64,000 nt of DNA, from positions 1,860,001 through 1,924,000 of the forward strand of contig NZ_CP067113.1 of assembly GCF_016615955.1 (NCBI RefSeq), written 5' to 3'. A program made the position numbers and the translations under genes. Source of the DNA: Luteimonas sp. MC1750. GTDB taxonomy: Bacteria; Pseudomonadota; Gammaproteobacteria; Xanthomonadales; Xanthomonadaceae. Below are positions 7,732 to 17,880 of the stretch, one piece after another (position 1 is the stretch's first letter; the number at the start of each line of letters is the position of its first letter). Under the pieces are notes generated by a model that saw only the letters and a program-made list of their open reading frames with translations, did not search any database and had not been told where the DNA came from.

Positions 7732-8619
7732 ATGCCCCGCCTGACCGCGAAGGATTTCTCCCCCGAGCTGCTCGAGCTCTACGACGGCTACGTGCACGGG
7801 CGGATCACCCGCCGCCAGTTCCTCGACCGCGCCAGCCTGCTGGCGGTCGGCGGCATGACGGCCGTCGGCATCCTGGCCGCGCTGAGCCCGAACTACGCGC
7901 TCGCCCAGCAGGTGCAATTCACCGACCCGGAGATCCGCGCGGAGTACATCAGCTATCCCTCGCCGCGCGGCCACGGCGAGGTGCGCGGCTACCTGGTCCT
8001 GCCGGTCGCCGCCCAGGGCCCGGTGCCCGGCGTCGTGGTGGTGCACGAGAACCGCGGCCTCAATCCCTATATCGAGGACGTCGCGCGGCGCGTGGCCAAG
8101 GCGGGCTTCGCGGCGCTGGCGCCCGACGGCCTGAGCTCGGTCGGCGGCTATCCCGGCAACGACGAGCGCGGCCGCGAGCTGCAGCGCGGCGTCGATCCGG
8201 AAAAGCTCATGAACGACTTCTTCGCCGCCATCGAGTTCCTGCTCGCCGATCCGCGCACGACCCACCGCGTCGGCATCACCGGCTTCTGCTACGGGGGCGG
8301 GGTGTCGCACGCGGCGGCGGTGGCCTACCCCGAGCTGGCCGCGGCCGTGCCCTTCTACGGCCGCCAGGCCAGGCCGGAGGACGTGCCGCGCATCAAGGCG
8401 CCGCTGCTGATCCACTTCGCCGAGACCGACGACAACGTCAACGCGACCTGGCCGGCCTACGAGGCGGCGCTGAAGGCCGCCGGCACGGACTACGAGGCAC
8501 ACGTCTATCCCGGCACCCAGCACGGCTTCCACAACGACTCGACCCCGCGCTACGACGAGGCCCCGGCGAAGTTGGCGTGGGAACGCAGCATCGCCTGGTT
8601 CCGCCGCCACCTTGCGTGA
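7732..8619 (+). CDS. Dienelactone hydrolase family protein, Tat-exported
   Basis: 295-residue alpha/beta hydrolase of the DLH family. The Cys-His-Asp triad is visible as Cys186 in GFCYGGG, Asp in HFAETDDNVN (about 233-234) and His264 in GTQHGFHND. The N-terminus (residues 25-58) is a twin-arginine signal, ITRRQFLDRASLLAVGGMTA ending near ALAQ, so export after folding is expected; this form is common in proteobacteria. AGGAG at 7721-7725 fixes ATG 7732 although the frame is open much further upstream. The true substrate is probably not a dienelactone. Confidence 0.92.
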   Translation: MPRLTAKDFSPELLELYDGYVHGRITRRQFLDRASLLAVGGMTAVGILAALSPNYALAQQVQFTDPEIRAEYISYPSPRGHGEVRGYLVLPVAAQGPVPGVVVVHENRGLNPYIEDVARRVAKAGFAALAPDGLSSVGGYPGNDERGRELQRGVDPEKLMNDFFAAIEFLLADPRTTHRVGITGFCYGGGVSHAAAVAYPELAAAVPFYGRQARPEDVPRIKAPLLIHFAETDDNVNATWPAYEAALKAAGTDYEAHVYPGTQHGFHNDSTPRYDEAPAKLAWERSIAWFRRHLA

Positions 8620-8650
8620 CGTGGGGTGGCGCGGAGCGCGAGTGCGGTCC

Positions 8651-9238
8651 CTAGGCGCGGGTGGTGACCTGGAAGGCGACGCCCGCCGCCAGTCCTAGCC
8701 CCGCGCCAGAAAGCAGCTCGGCGGCCACATGACGGCCGAGCACCCACCGCGACCATGCCACCGCCAGCATCGCGGCGAGTAGCAGGCCCGATGCCAGGGC
8801 GTGGGGCCAGGCGATGCCGGCAGCGAATGCGGCAAACGCGACATGCAGCGAACTCTTCAGCCGCCCGTGCAGGAGGCGGCCCCCGAGCACGATCGCGCCC
8901 GGCAGGGCGACCGCGACCACCACGTCGCGATGCGCGCCGGCGGCCGCGAGCGCGAGCGCGAGCCCGAAGAACAGCCATGACGCGAAGCGGTTGAACTCGG
9001 CGCGTTCGTGCCGCTGCGAAGCATCGATGTGCGCCCAGCGCCCCGAGCGTGCCTTGGCAACGCTGTACAGCATCACCGCGCCTGCTGCGAGCGCGACGCT
9101 GGCCAGCACCTGGCGTTGCAGCCCGGAGGGAGCGCCGGCCCCTGTCGCCACGGCCGACGCCACCGCCATCAAGGGCACGGGATGGCACAGGATCGAAATC
9201 CCGCGGGCCAGTCGCTGGCGATGGACGGACTCAGCCAT
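8651..9238 (-). CDS. Divergent PAP2-family membrane phosphatase
   Basis: 195-residue membrane protein with about six hydrophobic segments. The C-terminal half matches the PAP2 superfamily: a C2-like LKSSLH (usually PSGH) and a C3-like SRWVLGRHVAAELLSG. In C3 the SR-x5-H-x3-D signature is kept except that the last Asp is Glu, and the first motif (KxxxxxxRP) is not obvious. It may be a degenerate or undecaprenyl/lipid phosphatase relative. Its ATG overlaps the stop of the upstream acyltransferase gene by 8 bases, suggesting translational coupling. Confidence 0.7.
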   Translation of the reverse strand: MAESVHRQRLARGISILCHPVPLMAVASAVATGAGAPSGLQRQVLASVALAAGAVMLYSVAKARSGRWAHIDASQRHERAEFNRFASWLFFGLALALAAAGAHRDVVVAVALPGAIVLGGRLLHGRLKSSLHVAFAAFAAGIAWPHALASGLLLAAMLAVAWSRWVLGRHVAAELLSGAGLGLAAGVAFQVTTRA

Positions 9239-10514
9239 TGCCGCGCCTCCGGAGCTGCCGGGACGCGAGCGCCACGCACGCCAGCCCGACGACGGCGCCC
9301 GGCCAGACGCCCCAGACCAGCGCCGACGCGAGGCCGAGGTACAGCACGAGTCCGCCGGCCAGCGTTGGCCGCAGGGCCTCCACCGCGGGCACCTCGCGCG
9401 TGCGTCGCAGTTCGAAGCGGACCACGAGCGCGACCAGCGGTGCCACGACCAGCAGGCACAGCGCGATCCAACCCAGCCGGCCGAGCCAGAACCCCGGCTC
9501 GCCGGGACTGCCGGCGTCGATCGGCAGGCCCAGGCGCTCGCCCAGCCAGGCGGCCGGGAGTTCGGCCAGCTTGTGCCACAGGTACAGCGGCATGCCGAGC
9601 GCGCCCAGCACCGCGATCACGCGCCCCAGCGCGCGCCCGGCCAGCAGCCGGCGCGCCAGCGGTTCGAAGGCGAGCACCGCGCCGGCCTGCAGCCACATGA
9701 CGCCGACCAGGGCCAGCGTCGGCGGCAGCATGTTGTTGCCCGCCAGCGCCACGCCCACCATCGCCACCGGATAGCCGCTGGCCATCGCCAGGGCGAGCCA
9801 CGCCGTGCCCAGCAGCAGCAGGCCCACGCCTGCGCGCACGCCGCCGAAGCGCCCGCGCTTCCACGCGATGCCCAGCTGCTGCGGCACCAGCCAGACCAGC
9901 AGCATGTTGATCCAGGCGATGCCGGCCGCGCTGTCGGCAACGCCGCGGCCCAGCCAGCGCAGCGCCTGCGGCGTCCAGGCCTGCGCGCGCACCACGTCGA
10001 GCACCGCCGCCACGGCCACCAGGCCAAGCACGGCGCGCAGGCCGAAGCGCGCATCCAGGCGCAGGCACCAGGGCAGCAGCGCCTGCACCGTCAGCAGCAT
10101 CAGCAGGAACCAGAGGTGGATGGTCAGCGACTGGTTGAAGACGGCCAGCAGGCGTCCGCCGGTGAACAGCGACAGCGCGGCCAGCAGCACCAGCGCCGCC
10201 AGGTAGGTGACGGTCGGCCGCGCCAGCCCGAGCGCGCGCGCCGCCCACCACTGGGCCTGCCGTCCGTCCCGCAGCCGCCGCTCCACGCTGCCCGCGCTCA
10301 CCGCCGCCGACACGAAGACGAACAGCGGCACCACCTGCACCAGCCAGGTCAACACGCCGGCCGCGTCCCAGATGCCGAGCAGGTGGTCGGTCTCGACCAG
10401 CCGGCCGTCGACCAGCCGCGGCAGCGTCGCGACCCAGTGCCCCAGCACCACCACCAGCAGCGCGCAGGCGCGCAGTGCATCGGGATAGGGATCGCGATCG
10501 GGTGACTGGGCCAT
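9231..10514 (-). CDS. Acyltransferase family 3 (OafA/YrhL-like) membrane protein
   Basis: About 427 residues from ATG 10514, with around ten hydrophobic helices. Membrane-bound O-acyltransferase 3 family (PF01757), which acetylates or succinylates surface glycans and lipids. The N-terminal signature is present: RDPYPDALRACALLVVVLGH (family R-x10-H) and VPLFVFVSAAVSAGS. IHLWFLLMLLTVQALLPW is also typical. The open frame upstream to 10694 is not protein-like. It overlaps the PAP2 gene by 8 bases, so the pair may act on the same envelope lipid or polymer. Divergent from fdhG. Confidence 0.85.
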   Translation of the reverse strand: MAQSPDRDPYPDALRACALLVVVLGHWVATLPRLVDGRLVETDHLLGIWDAAGVLTWLVQVVPLFVFVSAAVSAGSVERRLRDGRQAQWWAARALGLARPTVTYLAALVLLAALSLFTGGRLLAVFNQSLTIHLWFLLMLLTVQALLPWCLRLDARFGLRAVLGLVAVAAVLDVVRAQAWTPQALRWLGRGVADSAAGIAWINMLLVWLVPQQLGIAWKRGRFGGVRAGVGLLLLGTAWLALAMASGYPVAMVGVALAGNNMLPPTLALVGVMWLQAGAVLAFEPLARRLLAGRALGRVIAVLGALGMPLYLWHKLAELPAAWLGERLGLPIDAGSPGEPGFWLGRLGWIALCLLVVAPLVALVVRFELRRTREVPAVEALRPTLAGGLVLYLGLASALVWGVWPGAVVGLACVALASRQLRRRGNG

Positions 10515-10595
10515 GGCGTCGCGCGCAGAGGATTCGCCGCATCTTAATGGGCGGCGCCGGACGCGGCCCACCGCATTGTCGCGATCCTGCACGCG

Positions 10596-10624
10596 TTTAC
10601 CCGGCCTGCGGCGCGGACTATGCT
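10596..10624 (+). promoter_or_regulatory. Candidate sigma70 promoter for fdhGHI
   Basis: TTTACC (10596-10601) and TATGCT (10619-10624) are spaced by 17 bases, 4/6 matches each, predicting a start near 10631 and a 78-base leader. A small hairpin (CGGCCG arms 10662-10667 / 10674-10679) lies in the leader. No confident FNR or NarL box was seen. Confidence 0.4.
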
Positions 10625-10708
10625 GGGCCGTGCCTGCCTGCATCACGAGGGCACACCACGGCGGCCGGAAACACGGCCGACCCGCCACCACCACGCGAGG
10701 ATCGCTTC

Positions 10709-13700
10709 ATGGTCAGCATGAATCGACGGCAGTTCCTCAAGGTCTCGGGCACCGGCCTGGCAGGCTCCAGCCTGGCGCTGCTCGGCGCCAGTCCTGCGCC
10801 GGCCATGGCCGAAGTCCGCCAGTTCAAGCTGGCGCGCATGACCGAGACCCGGAACACCTGTCCCTACTGTTCGGTTGCCTGCGGCCTGCTCCTCTACGGG
10901 CTGGGTGACGGCGCCAAGAATTCCGCGGCCGCCATCGTCCATATCGAGGGCGATCCGGACCATCCGGTGAACCGCGGCACGCTGTGTCCGAAGGGCGCCG
11001 GGCTGATCGACTTCATCCACAGCCCCAACCGGCTGAAGCAGCCCGAATACCGGGCGCCCGGCTCGGACACGTGGCAGCCGATCAGCTGGAACGACGCGCT
11101 TGACCGCATCGCGCGCCTGATGAAGGACGATCGCGACGCGAACTTCGTCGCGCAGACGCCCGAAGGCCGCACGGTCAACCGCTGGCTCACCACCGGCATG
11201 CTGGCGGCCTCGGCCACCAGCAACGAGACCGCCTACATCACCCACAAGGTCGCGCGCAGCCTCGGCCTTCTCGCATTCGACAACCAGGCCCGCGTTTGAC
11301 ACGGCCCGACGGTGGCAGGTCTTGCCCCGACGTTTGGCCGTGGAGCGATGACGAACCATTGGGTCGACATCAAGAACGCGGACGTGATCCTGATCATGGG
11401 CGGCAATGCAGCCGAGGCCCATCCCTGCGGGTTCAAGTGGGTCACTGAAGCCAAGGCGCACAACGCCGCCAAGCTGATCGTGGTCGATCCGCGCTTCAAC
11501 CGCTCGGCATCGGTCGCGGACTACTACGCCCCGATCCGCACCGGCACGGACATCGTGTTCCTGGGCGCGGCCATCAGCAACCTGCTCGAGACTGACCGGA
11601 TCCACCACGAGTACGTCCGCAACTACACGGACATGTCCTTCGTCGTGCGCGAGGACTTCGCCTTCGACGGCGGCATCTACTCGGGCTATGACGCCGACCG
11701 CCGGCGCTACGACAAGGCGACCTGGGACTACGAGCGCGGCGACGACGGCTACGTCGTCACCGATCCCACGCTGCAGCACCCGCGCTGCGTCTACCAGCTG
11801 CTGAGGAAGCACTACGCGCGCTACACGCCGGAGATGGTCGAGCGGGTCTGCGGGACCACGCAGGAGCAGTTCCACACGGTCCTGGACATGCTTGCGTCGA
11901 CCGCCCGCCCCGACCGCGTGGCGACGATCCTCTACGCGCTGGGCTGGACCCAGCACTCGATCGGCTCGCAGATCATCCGCACCGGCGCGATGCTGCAGCT
12001 GCTGCTGGGCAACATCGGCGCGGCCGGCGGCGGCATGAACGCGCTGCGCGGCCATTCCAACATCCAGGGACTCACCGACCTCGGGCTGATGTCGAACCTG
12101 CTGCCGGGCTACATGACCCTGCCCAACGAGCACGAGCAGGACTACGGCACCTATATCGCCTCGCGCACGCTGAAACCCCTGCGCGAGAACCAGCTCAGCT
12201 ACTGGCAGCACTACGCCAAGTTCCACGTCAGCCTGATGAAGACCTGGTGGGGCGACGCGGCGACGGCGGAGAACGACTGGGCCTTCGACTACCTGCCCAA
12301 GCTCGACAAGCCCTACGACATGCTCCAGACCTACGAGCTGATGGACCAGGGCAAGGTCAACGGCTACATCTGCCAGGGCTTCAACCCGCTGGCGGCGGCG
12401 CCGAACAAGGCCAAGATGGTCTCGGCGCTGTCGAAGCTGAAGTTCATGGTGATCATGGACCCGCTGGTGACCGACACCTCGGAGTTCTGGAAGAACCACG
12501 GCAAGCACCACGACGTCGATTCCTCGGCGATCCAGACCGAGGTCTTCCGCCTGCCGACCACCTGCTTCGCGGAAGAGGAAGGCGCGCTGGTGAATTCCGG
12601 CCGGTGGCTGCAGTGGCACTGGAAGGGCGCCGAGCCGCCAGGCACCGCCAAGCCCGACATCGAGATCATGGCCGGGCTGCACCTGCGCATCCGCGAGCTG
12701 TACAACACCGAGGGCGGCGCGTTCCCGGATCCGATCGTCAACCTGGCCTGGAACTACGCCCAGCCCGCGCACCCCAGCGCCACCGAGCTGGCGATGGAGT
12801 ACAACGGCCGCGCGCTCCAGGACCTGGCCGACCCGCGCGACCCGACCCGCATCACCCGCCGCAAGGGCGAGCAGGTGTCCGGCTTCGGCGAGCTGCGCGA
12901 CGACGGCAGCACCGCCAGCGGCTGCTGGATCTATGCCGGCTGCTGGACCCAGGACGGCAACATGATGGCGCGGCGCGACAACAGCGATCCGACCGGCATC
13001 GGCCAGACCCTCAAGTGGGCCTGGGCCTGGCCGGCCAACCGCCGCATCCTGTACAACCGCGCCTCCGCCGACCCCACGGGCAGGCCCTTCGATCCGACCC
13101 GCGCCCTCGTGGCCTGGAACGGAACCGCCTGGGTCGGCTCCGACGTGCCGGACTTCAAGGCCGACGAGGATCCCGCCGGCGGCATGGGGCCCTTCATCAT
13201 GAATCCCGAGGGCGTGGCGCGCTTCTTCGCCCGCGACGGGATGGCCGAGGGCCCGTTCCCCGAGCACTACGAGCCGTTCGAGACCCCGCTCGGCTACAAC
13301 CCGCTGAACCCGGACACCCCCGGCGCCACCAGCAACCCGGCTGCACGCGTGTTCGAGAGCGACCTCGCGACCATGGGCACGGTAAAGGACTTCCCCTTCG
13401 TCGGCACCACCTACCGCCTGACCGAGCACTTCCACTACTGGACCAAGCACGTCCCGCTCAACGCGATCCTGCAGCCCGAGCAGTTCGTCGAGATCGGCGA
13501 AGGGCTGGCGCACCAGATCGGCGTGGCCAACGGCGAGCGCGTGCGCGTCTCGTCCATGCGCGGCCACATCGAGGCGGTGGCCGTGGTCACCAAGCGCATC
13601 CGCGCGCTCAAGGTCGACGGCAAGACCGTGCACCATGTCGGCATCCCGATCCACTGGGGCTTCACCGGGGTCGCCAAGCCCGGCTACCTGGCCAACACCC

Positions 13701-13777
13701 TCACGCCCTCGGTGGGCGACGGCAACTCGCAGACACCCGAGTTCAAGTCGTTCCTCGTGAACGTGGAAAAGGCATAG
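10709..13777 (+). CDS. fdnG: Formate dehydrogenase-N/O alpha subunit, selenocysteine-containing
   Basis: 1022-residue molybdopterin catalytic subunit oxidising formate to CO2, exported by Tat. The codon at 11297-11299 is TGA but is selenocysteine (residue 197; E. coli FdnG has Sec196). The frame is identical on both sides, the context [21 protein letters not shown] matches FdnG/FdoG, a bSECIS follows, and all four sel genes lie downstream. The Tat signal is [16 protein letters not shown] (Arg6-Arg7). The [4Fe-4S] ligands are Cys51, Cys54, Cys58 and Cys93 ([14 protein letters not shown]). GAGGA at 10697 supports ATG 10709; ATG 10718 is possible. The symbol fdoG would be equally valid. Confidence 0.97.
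11297..11329 (+). promoter_or_regulatory. Bacterial SECIS element (UGA plus hairpin)
   Basis: UGA at 11297-11299, then after 10 bases a hairpin: CGG (11310-11312) pairs with CCG (11327-11329), U11313 is bulged, GGCA (11314-11317) pairs with TGCC (11323-11326), and the apical loop is GGTCT (11318-11322). The bulged U and the GGU in the loop are the features SelB recognises in the E. coli fdhF/fdnG elements, at the expected distance from the UGA. Confidence 0.93.
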
Positions 13778-13787
13778 GAGCGCGGCG

Positions 13788-14756
13788 ATGGCACTGCAAT
13801 CACTCGACATCAAGCGGCGCTCCGCGACCACCTGGGAGCCGCCCGGCGCGCGCGAGCCGCACGCCGGCGGCTCGGTCGCCAAGCTGATCGACACCTCCAA
13901 GTGCATCGGCTGCAAGGCCTGCCAGGCGGCGTGCATGGAGTGGAACGACCTGCGCGACGAGGTCGGCGAGAACATCGGCGCCTACGACAACCCCGCCGAC
14001 CTCACGCCGCAGTCGTGGACGGTGATGCGCTTCGCCGAGCACGAGCGCGACGACGGCGGCCTCGAGTGGCTGATCCGCAAGGACGGCTGCATGCACTGCG
14101 AGGACCCGGGCTGCCTCAAGGCCTGCCCGGCGCCGGGTGCGATCATCCAGTACGCCAACGGCATCGTGGATTTCCACGAGGAGAACTGCATCGGCTGCGG
14201 CTACTGCATCACCGGCTGTCCGTTCGACGTCCCGCGCATCTCGAAGAAGGACAACAAGGCCTACAAGTGCACGCTGTGCTCGGACCGCGTGGCCGTGGGC
14301 CAGTCCCCGGCCTGCGCCAAGGTCTGCCCGACCGGCGCGATCGTGTTCGGCACCAAGGAGGCGATGACCGACCACGCCGCGGGGCGCATCGTCGACCTGA
14401 AGTCGCGCGGCTTCGACAACGCCGGCCTGTACGACCCGCAGGGCGTCGGCGGCACCCACGTGATGTACGTGCTGCACCACGCCGACAGGCCGGGGCTGTA
14501 CAGCGGCCTGCCGGAGAATCCGACGATCAGCCCGATGGTGGCGCTGTGGAAGGGCGTGGCCAAGCCGATCGGCCTGGCGGCGATGGCGCTCACCGCCTTC
14601 GTCGGCTTCTTCCACTTCATCCGCACCGGGCGCCAGACGGTGAGCGAAGTGGACGAGCAGGAGGCTGCGACCTCGCTGGGCGACGGTCCGCCTGCGGGCG
14701 ATTACCCGCCAGGCAGCCTGCAGCGCGCACGCGAGGAGGCACACCGCCATGACTGA
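13788..14756 (+). CDS. fdnH: Formate dehydrogenase-N/O beta (iron-sulfur) subunit
   Basis: 322-residue electron-transfer subunit with four [4Fe-4S] clusters. Cys motifs in order: [11 protein letters not shown] (about 38-48), [14 protein letters not shown] (about 102-115), [12 protein letters not shown] (about 135-146) and CTLCSDR...CAKVCP (about 162-184). A single C-terminal TM helix (about 265-283, [16 protein letters not shown]) anchors it beside the gamma subunit. It starts 10 bases after fdnG with a GGAG site, and its end overlaps fdnI by 8 bases. Length and order match FdnH/FdoH. Confidence 0.96.
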   Translation: MALQSLDIKRRSATTWEPPGAREPHAGGSVAKLIDTSKCIGCKACQAACMEWNDLRDEVGENIGAYDNPADLTPQSWTVMRFAEHERDDGGLEWLIRKDGCMHCEDPGCLKACPAPGAIIQYANGIVDFHEENCIGCGYCITGCPFDVPRISKKDNKAYKCTLCSDRVAVGQSPACAKVCPTGAIVFGTKEAMTDHAAGRIVDLKSRGFDNAGLYDPQGVGGTHVMYVLHHADRPGLYSGLPENPTISPMVALWKGVAKPIGLAAMALTAFVGFFHFIRTGRQTVSEVDEQEAATSLGDGPPAGDYPPGSLQRAREEAHRHD

Positions 14757-15402
14757 GCGCATCCAGGGCGGGCATCCGCGCGAAGTCGTGCGCTACACCG
14801 CCAACGAGCGCACCAACCACTGGCTGGTGGCGATCGGCTTCGTGCTGGCCGGCCTGTCGGGGCTGGCGCTGTACCACCCGGCCATGGCGTGGCTCTACGC
14901 CCTGTTCGGCGGTGGGCCGTGGACGCGCGTGCTGCACCCGTTCTTCGGCGTCTTCATGTTCCTGGTGTTCATCGTCTTCGCCTGGCACATGCGCGGCTCG
15001 AACCGGGTCGACGCGCGCGACCGCCAGTGGCTGCGGCAGATCGACGACGTGGTCGCCGGGCGCGAGGAGCGCCTGCCGGAGGTGGGGCGCTACAACGCCG
15101 GGCAGAAGCTGCTGTTCTGGGGCCTGGTGCTGTGCATGCTCGGGCTGCTGCTGACCGGCATCGCGATGTGGCAGCCGTGGTTCGCGCCGGCCTTCCCGAT
15201 CGTCCTGGTCCGCATCGCCTCGGTGCTGCACGCGATCCTGGCCACGGTGATCATCTGCATGATCATCTTCCACGCCTATTCGGCGTTCTGGGTCAAGGGT
15301 TCGATGGGCGCCATGGTCCGCGGCCGGGTCAGCCGCGGCTGGGCCTGGAAACACCACCGCGCATGGCTGCGCGACATCGACCGCGACTCCCAGCGGGACT
15401 GA
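14749..15402 (+). CDS. fdnI: Formate dehydrogenase-N/O gamma subunit, cytochrome b556
   Basis: 217-residue membrane subunit passing electrons from formate oxidation to the quinone pool through two b hemes. Four TM helices are visible, starting [20 protein letters not shown]. Candidate heme His residues include His of [15 protein letters not shown] and [22 protein letters not shown] 14749 overlaps the fdnH stop by 8 bases. It closes the fdnGHI operon; inverted repeats and an intrinsic terminator follow. Confidence 0.95.
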   Translation: MTERIQGGHPREVVRYTANERTNHWLVAIGFVLAGLSGLALYHPAMAWLYALFGGGPWTRVLHPFFGVFMFLVFIVFAWHMRGSNRVDARDRQWLRQIDDVVAGREERLPEVGRYNAGQKLLFWGLVLCMLGLLLTGIAMWQPWFAPAFPIVLVRIASVLHAILATVIICMIIFHAYSAFWVKGSMGAMVRGRVSRGWAWKHHRAWLRDIDRDSQRD

Positions 15403-15470
15403 GCGCGGGCCGGCCGCGGCCTTTGCCCCGGCCGGCACCGATGCCCTAACCTGCCCCGACGTGGGCAGAC

Positions 15471-15501
15471 CGGCGCGCCCCCGGCGCGCCGTCCTTTTTT
15501 C
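15471..15501 (+). terminator. Intrinsic terminator between fdnI and fdhE
   Basis: Perfect 9-bp GC stem (CGGCGCGCC 15471-15479 / GGCGCGCCG 15483-15491) with a CCC loop, then TCCTTTTTT (15492-15500). It is the clearest Rho-independent terminator in the window and ends about 20 bases before the fdhE start. A weaker 7-bp inverted repeat lies at 15409-15436. Confidence 0.88.
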
Positions 15502-15520
15502 ACGCTCCGAAGGAGGCACC

Positions 15521-16450
15521 GTGCCGCGCATCCTGCCGCGAGGCGAGATCGAAAACCTCGACCACACCCGCATCCCGCGCCTGCGCATCCCCGAACGCGC
15601 CGGCGTGTTCTCCGATCGCGCCACGCGCCTGCGCCAGCTGGCAGCGTCGAGCACGGTCGGCGACTACCTGCTGCTGATGGCGCGCCTGGCGGATGCGCAG
15701 CAGCGCGCGCTGAAGGTGTTCATCGCCCCGGAGGTCGATGCCGGCGCGCTGGCCGAGGCCCGCAGGCACGACATGCCGCCGCTGCCGGCCACCAGCCTGG
15801 CGCGCGACCCGGCGTGGCGGGCCGTGCTCGCCGGACTGCTGGACGAAGTCGCGTCCGACCCCGGGACGCCGGCGCAGGCGGTCGAGGCCTGCACCGCGCT
15901 CGCGCGCGCGCTCGACGCGATGCCCGAGCGCGTCGAGCAGATCGCCGATGGCCTCCTGGCCGGGCGCGTCGAGGGTGCCGACGTGGCGCCCGCGCCCTTC
16001 GTCATGGCCGCCCTGCAGGTCTACTGGACCGCGATGGCCTCGGGGCTGCAGGAGGCGCAGCTGCCGGTCGGTGCCTTCGGCCTCTGCCCCACCTGCGGCA
16101 CGCCGCCGGTGGCGAGCGTGGTGCGCATCGGCGGCGCGCATGACGGCTACCGCTACCTGTGCTGCCCGCTGTGCAGCTGCGAATGGCACCTGGAGCGGGT
16201 GAAGTGCTCGCACTGCGCCGGCACCCGGGACATCGCCTACCACTACATCGAAGGCGGCCGCGAAGGCGTCAAGGCCGAGACCTGCGATGGCTGCCGCAGC
16301 TACCGCAAGATCTTCTACCAGGACACCGATCCCTTCATGGAGCCGGTGGCCGATGACCTCGGCAGCCTGGCGCTCGACATGCTGATGGGCGACGAAGCCT
16401 ATGCGCGCCGCAGCGGCAATCCGCTGCTGTGGCAGGACAGCGGGGACTGA
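15521..16450 (+). CDS. fdhE: Formate dehydrogenase accessory protein FdhE
   Basis: Cytosolic protein needed for assembly of respiratory formate dehydrogenases. The GTG at 15521 is chosen because AGGAGG (15511-15516) sits right before it and it gives exactly 309 residues, the length of E. coli FdhE. The C-terminal half holds four CxxC-type motifs of two rubredoxin-like metal sites: [21 protein letters not shown] and CDGCRSYRK. It begins just after an intrinsic terminator and is followed two bases later by selA, so FdhE and the Sec machinery form one unit. Confidence 0.95.
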   Translation: MPRILPRGEIENLDHTRIPRLRIPERAGVFSDRATRLRQLAASSTVGDYLLLMARLADAQQRALKVFIAPEVDAGALAEARRHDMPPLPATSLARDPAWRAVLAGLLDEVASDPGTPAQAVEACTALARALDAMPERVEQIADGLLAGRVEGADVAPAPFVMAALQVYWTAMASGLQEAQLPVGAFGLCPTCGTPPVASVVRIGGAHDGYRYLCCPLCSCEWHLERVKCSHCAGTRDIAYHYIEGGREGVKAETCDGCRSYRKIFYQDTDPFMEPVADDLGSLALDMLMGDEAYARRSGNPLLWQDSGD

Positions 16451-16452
16451 CC

Positions 16453-17880
16453 GTGACCGTGCCCGACGACGACGCAGCGGCGGGCGCGAGCGACATTCCC
16501 TCGCTCGACCGCCTGCTGAAGGATCCGGCGATCGCGGCCCTGGCCACCGCGCACGGACTGGCTGGCGTGACCTCGGCGCTGCGCGCACGACTGCAGGCGC
16601 TGCGCGACGAGGCGCGGGCGGGGACGCTCCGGCACGCCGCGCTGGCGCCCGCCACGCTCGCCGAAGATCTCGGCGCAACGCTGGAGCGCGCCGCGCGCCC
16701 GCGCCTGCGCGCGGTCTACAACCTCACCGGCACCGTGCTGCACACCAACCTCGGCCGCGCCGTGCTGCCGGACGTCGCCGTGCAGTCGGTGGTCCAGGCC
16801 CTGTCCTCGCCGATGGCGCTGGAGTACGACCTCGAGCGCGGCGCGCGCGGCGACCGCGACGACCTGGTCGAAGCCCTGCTGTGCGAACTCACCGGCGCCG
16901 AAGCCGCGACCGTGGTCAACAACAACGCCGCCGCAGTGCTGCTGATGCTCAATTCGCTGGCCAACCGCCGCGAAGTGGTGGTGTCGCGCGGCGAGCTGGT
17001 CGAGATCGGCGGCGCCTTCCGCGTGCCGGACATCATGTCGCGCGCCGGGGCGAAGCTGGTCGAGGTCGGGACCACCAACCGGACCCATCCCGGCGACTAC
17101 GCCGGCGCCATCGGTCCGCGCACCGCCATGCTGATGAAGGTGCACTGCAGCAACTACGCGATCACCGGCTTCACCAGCAGCGTGGACACGCCGGCCCTGG
17201 CGGAGATCGCGCACGCACGTGGCCTGCCGGTTGGCGTGGACCTGGGCAGCGGCTCGCTGGTGGATCCGGCGCGCTGGGGCCTGCCGCACGGGCCGACCGT
17301 GCGCGAGACCCTCGAAGCCGGCGCCGACCTGGTGACCTTCAGCGGCGACAAGCTGCTCGGCGGCCCGCAGGCCGGCCTGATCGTGGGCAGCGCCGACCTG
17401 GTCGGGAAGATCCGCCGGAATCCGCTCAAGCGCGCGCTGCGCGTGGGCAAGCTCACCCTGGCCGCGCTGGAGCCGGTGCTGGCCCTGTACCGCGCGCCCG
17501 AACACCTGCCCGAACGCCTGACCACCCTGCGCCTGCTGCTGCGTCGCCCCGCCGCCATGCACGCCCAGGCGCTGCGCCTGGTCGCGCCGTTGCAGGCCGC
17601 GCTGGGACCGGCGTGGATGGTCGGCGACGCGGCCATGGCGAGCCAGATCGGCAGCGGGGCGATGCCGGTCGAAGCGCTGCCCAGCCACGGCCTGGTGCTG
17701 CGCCCCGCGGCGGCTCGCGGACGCGGGCGCGCCCTCGCCGGCCTGGGCCAGTCGCTGCGCGGCCTGCCGCGCCCGGTGATCGGGCGCATCGCCGACGATG
17801 CGCTCTGGCTCGACCTGCGCTGCCTGGAGGAGTCCGACGAAGCCGCCTTCGCCGCGCAACTGGCGGCGCTGCGCGCGTGA
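16453..17880 (+). CDS. selA: L-seryl-tRNA(Sec) selenium transferase
   Basis: PLP enzyme converting Ser-tRNA(Sec) to Sec-tRNA(Sec) with selenophosphate. 475 residues from GTG 16453, close to the usual ~463. The PLP Lys is in [13 protein letters not shown] (about Lys300), and [15 protein letters not shown] and [12 protein letters not shown] are family landmarks. GTG 16453 is preferred because GGGGA (16442-16446) precedes it by 6 bases; ATG 16429 would lie inside fdhE without a ribosome site. It overlaps selB by GTGA. Confidence 0.96.
   Translation: MTVPDDDAAAGASDIPSLDRLLKDPAIAALATAHGLAGVTSALRARLQALRDEARAGTLRHAALAPATLAEDLGATLERAARPRLRAVYNLTGTVLHTNLGRAVLPDVAVQSVVQALSSPMALEYDLERGARGDRDDLVEALLCELTGAEAATVVNNNAAAVLLMLNSLANRREVVVSRGELVEIGGAFRVPDIMSRAGAKLVEVGTTNRTHPGDYAGAIGPRTAMLMKVHCSNYAITGFTSSVDTPALAEIAHARGLPVGVDLGSGSLVDPARWGLPHGPTVRETLEAGADLVTFSGDKLLGGPQAGLIVGSADLVGKIRRNPLKRALRVGKLTLAALEPVLALYRAPEHLPERLTTLRLLLRRPAAMHAQALRLVAPLQAALGPAWMVGDAAMASQIGSGAMPVEALPSHGLVLRPAAARGRGRALAGLGQSLRGLPRPVIGRIADDALWLDLRCLEESDEAAFAAQLAALRA

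Noticed and set aside
11299..11312. fdnG as a pseudogene or two separate genes split at TGA 11297-11299
   Set aside because: The frame is unchanged across the TGA, the flanking residues match Sec-FdnG, a bSECIS follows, and selA, selB, selC and selD are all present downstream.
10643..13975. 1110-codon open frame on the minus strand opposite fdnG
   Set aside because: A GC-rich shadow of a long, strongly coding gene. Its translation is His/Gly/Val/Arg-rich low complexity with no domain.
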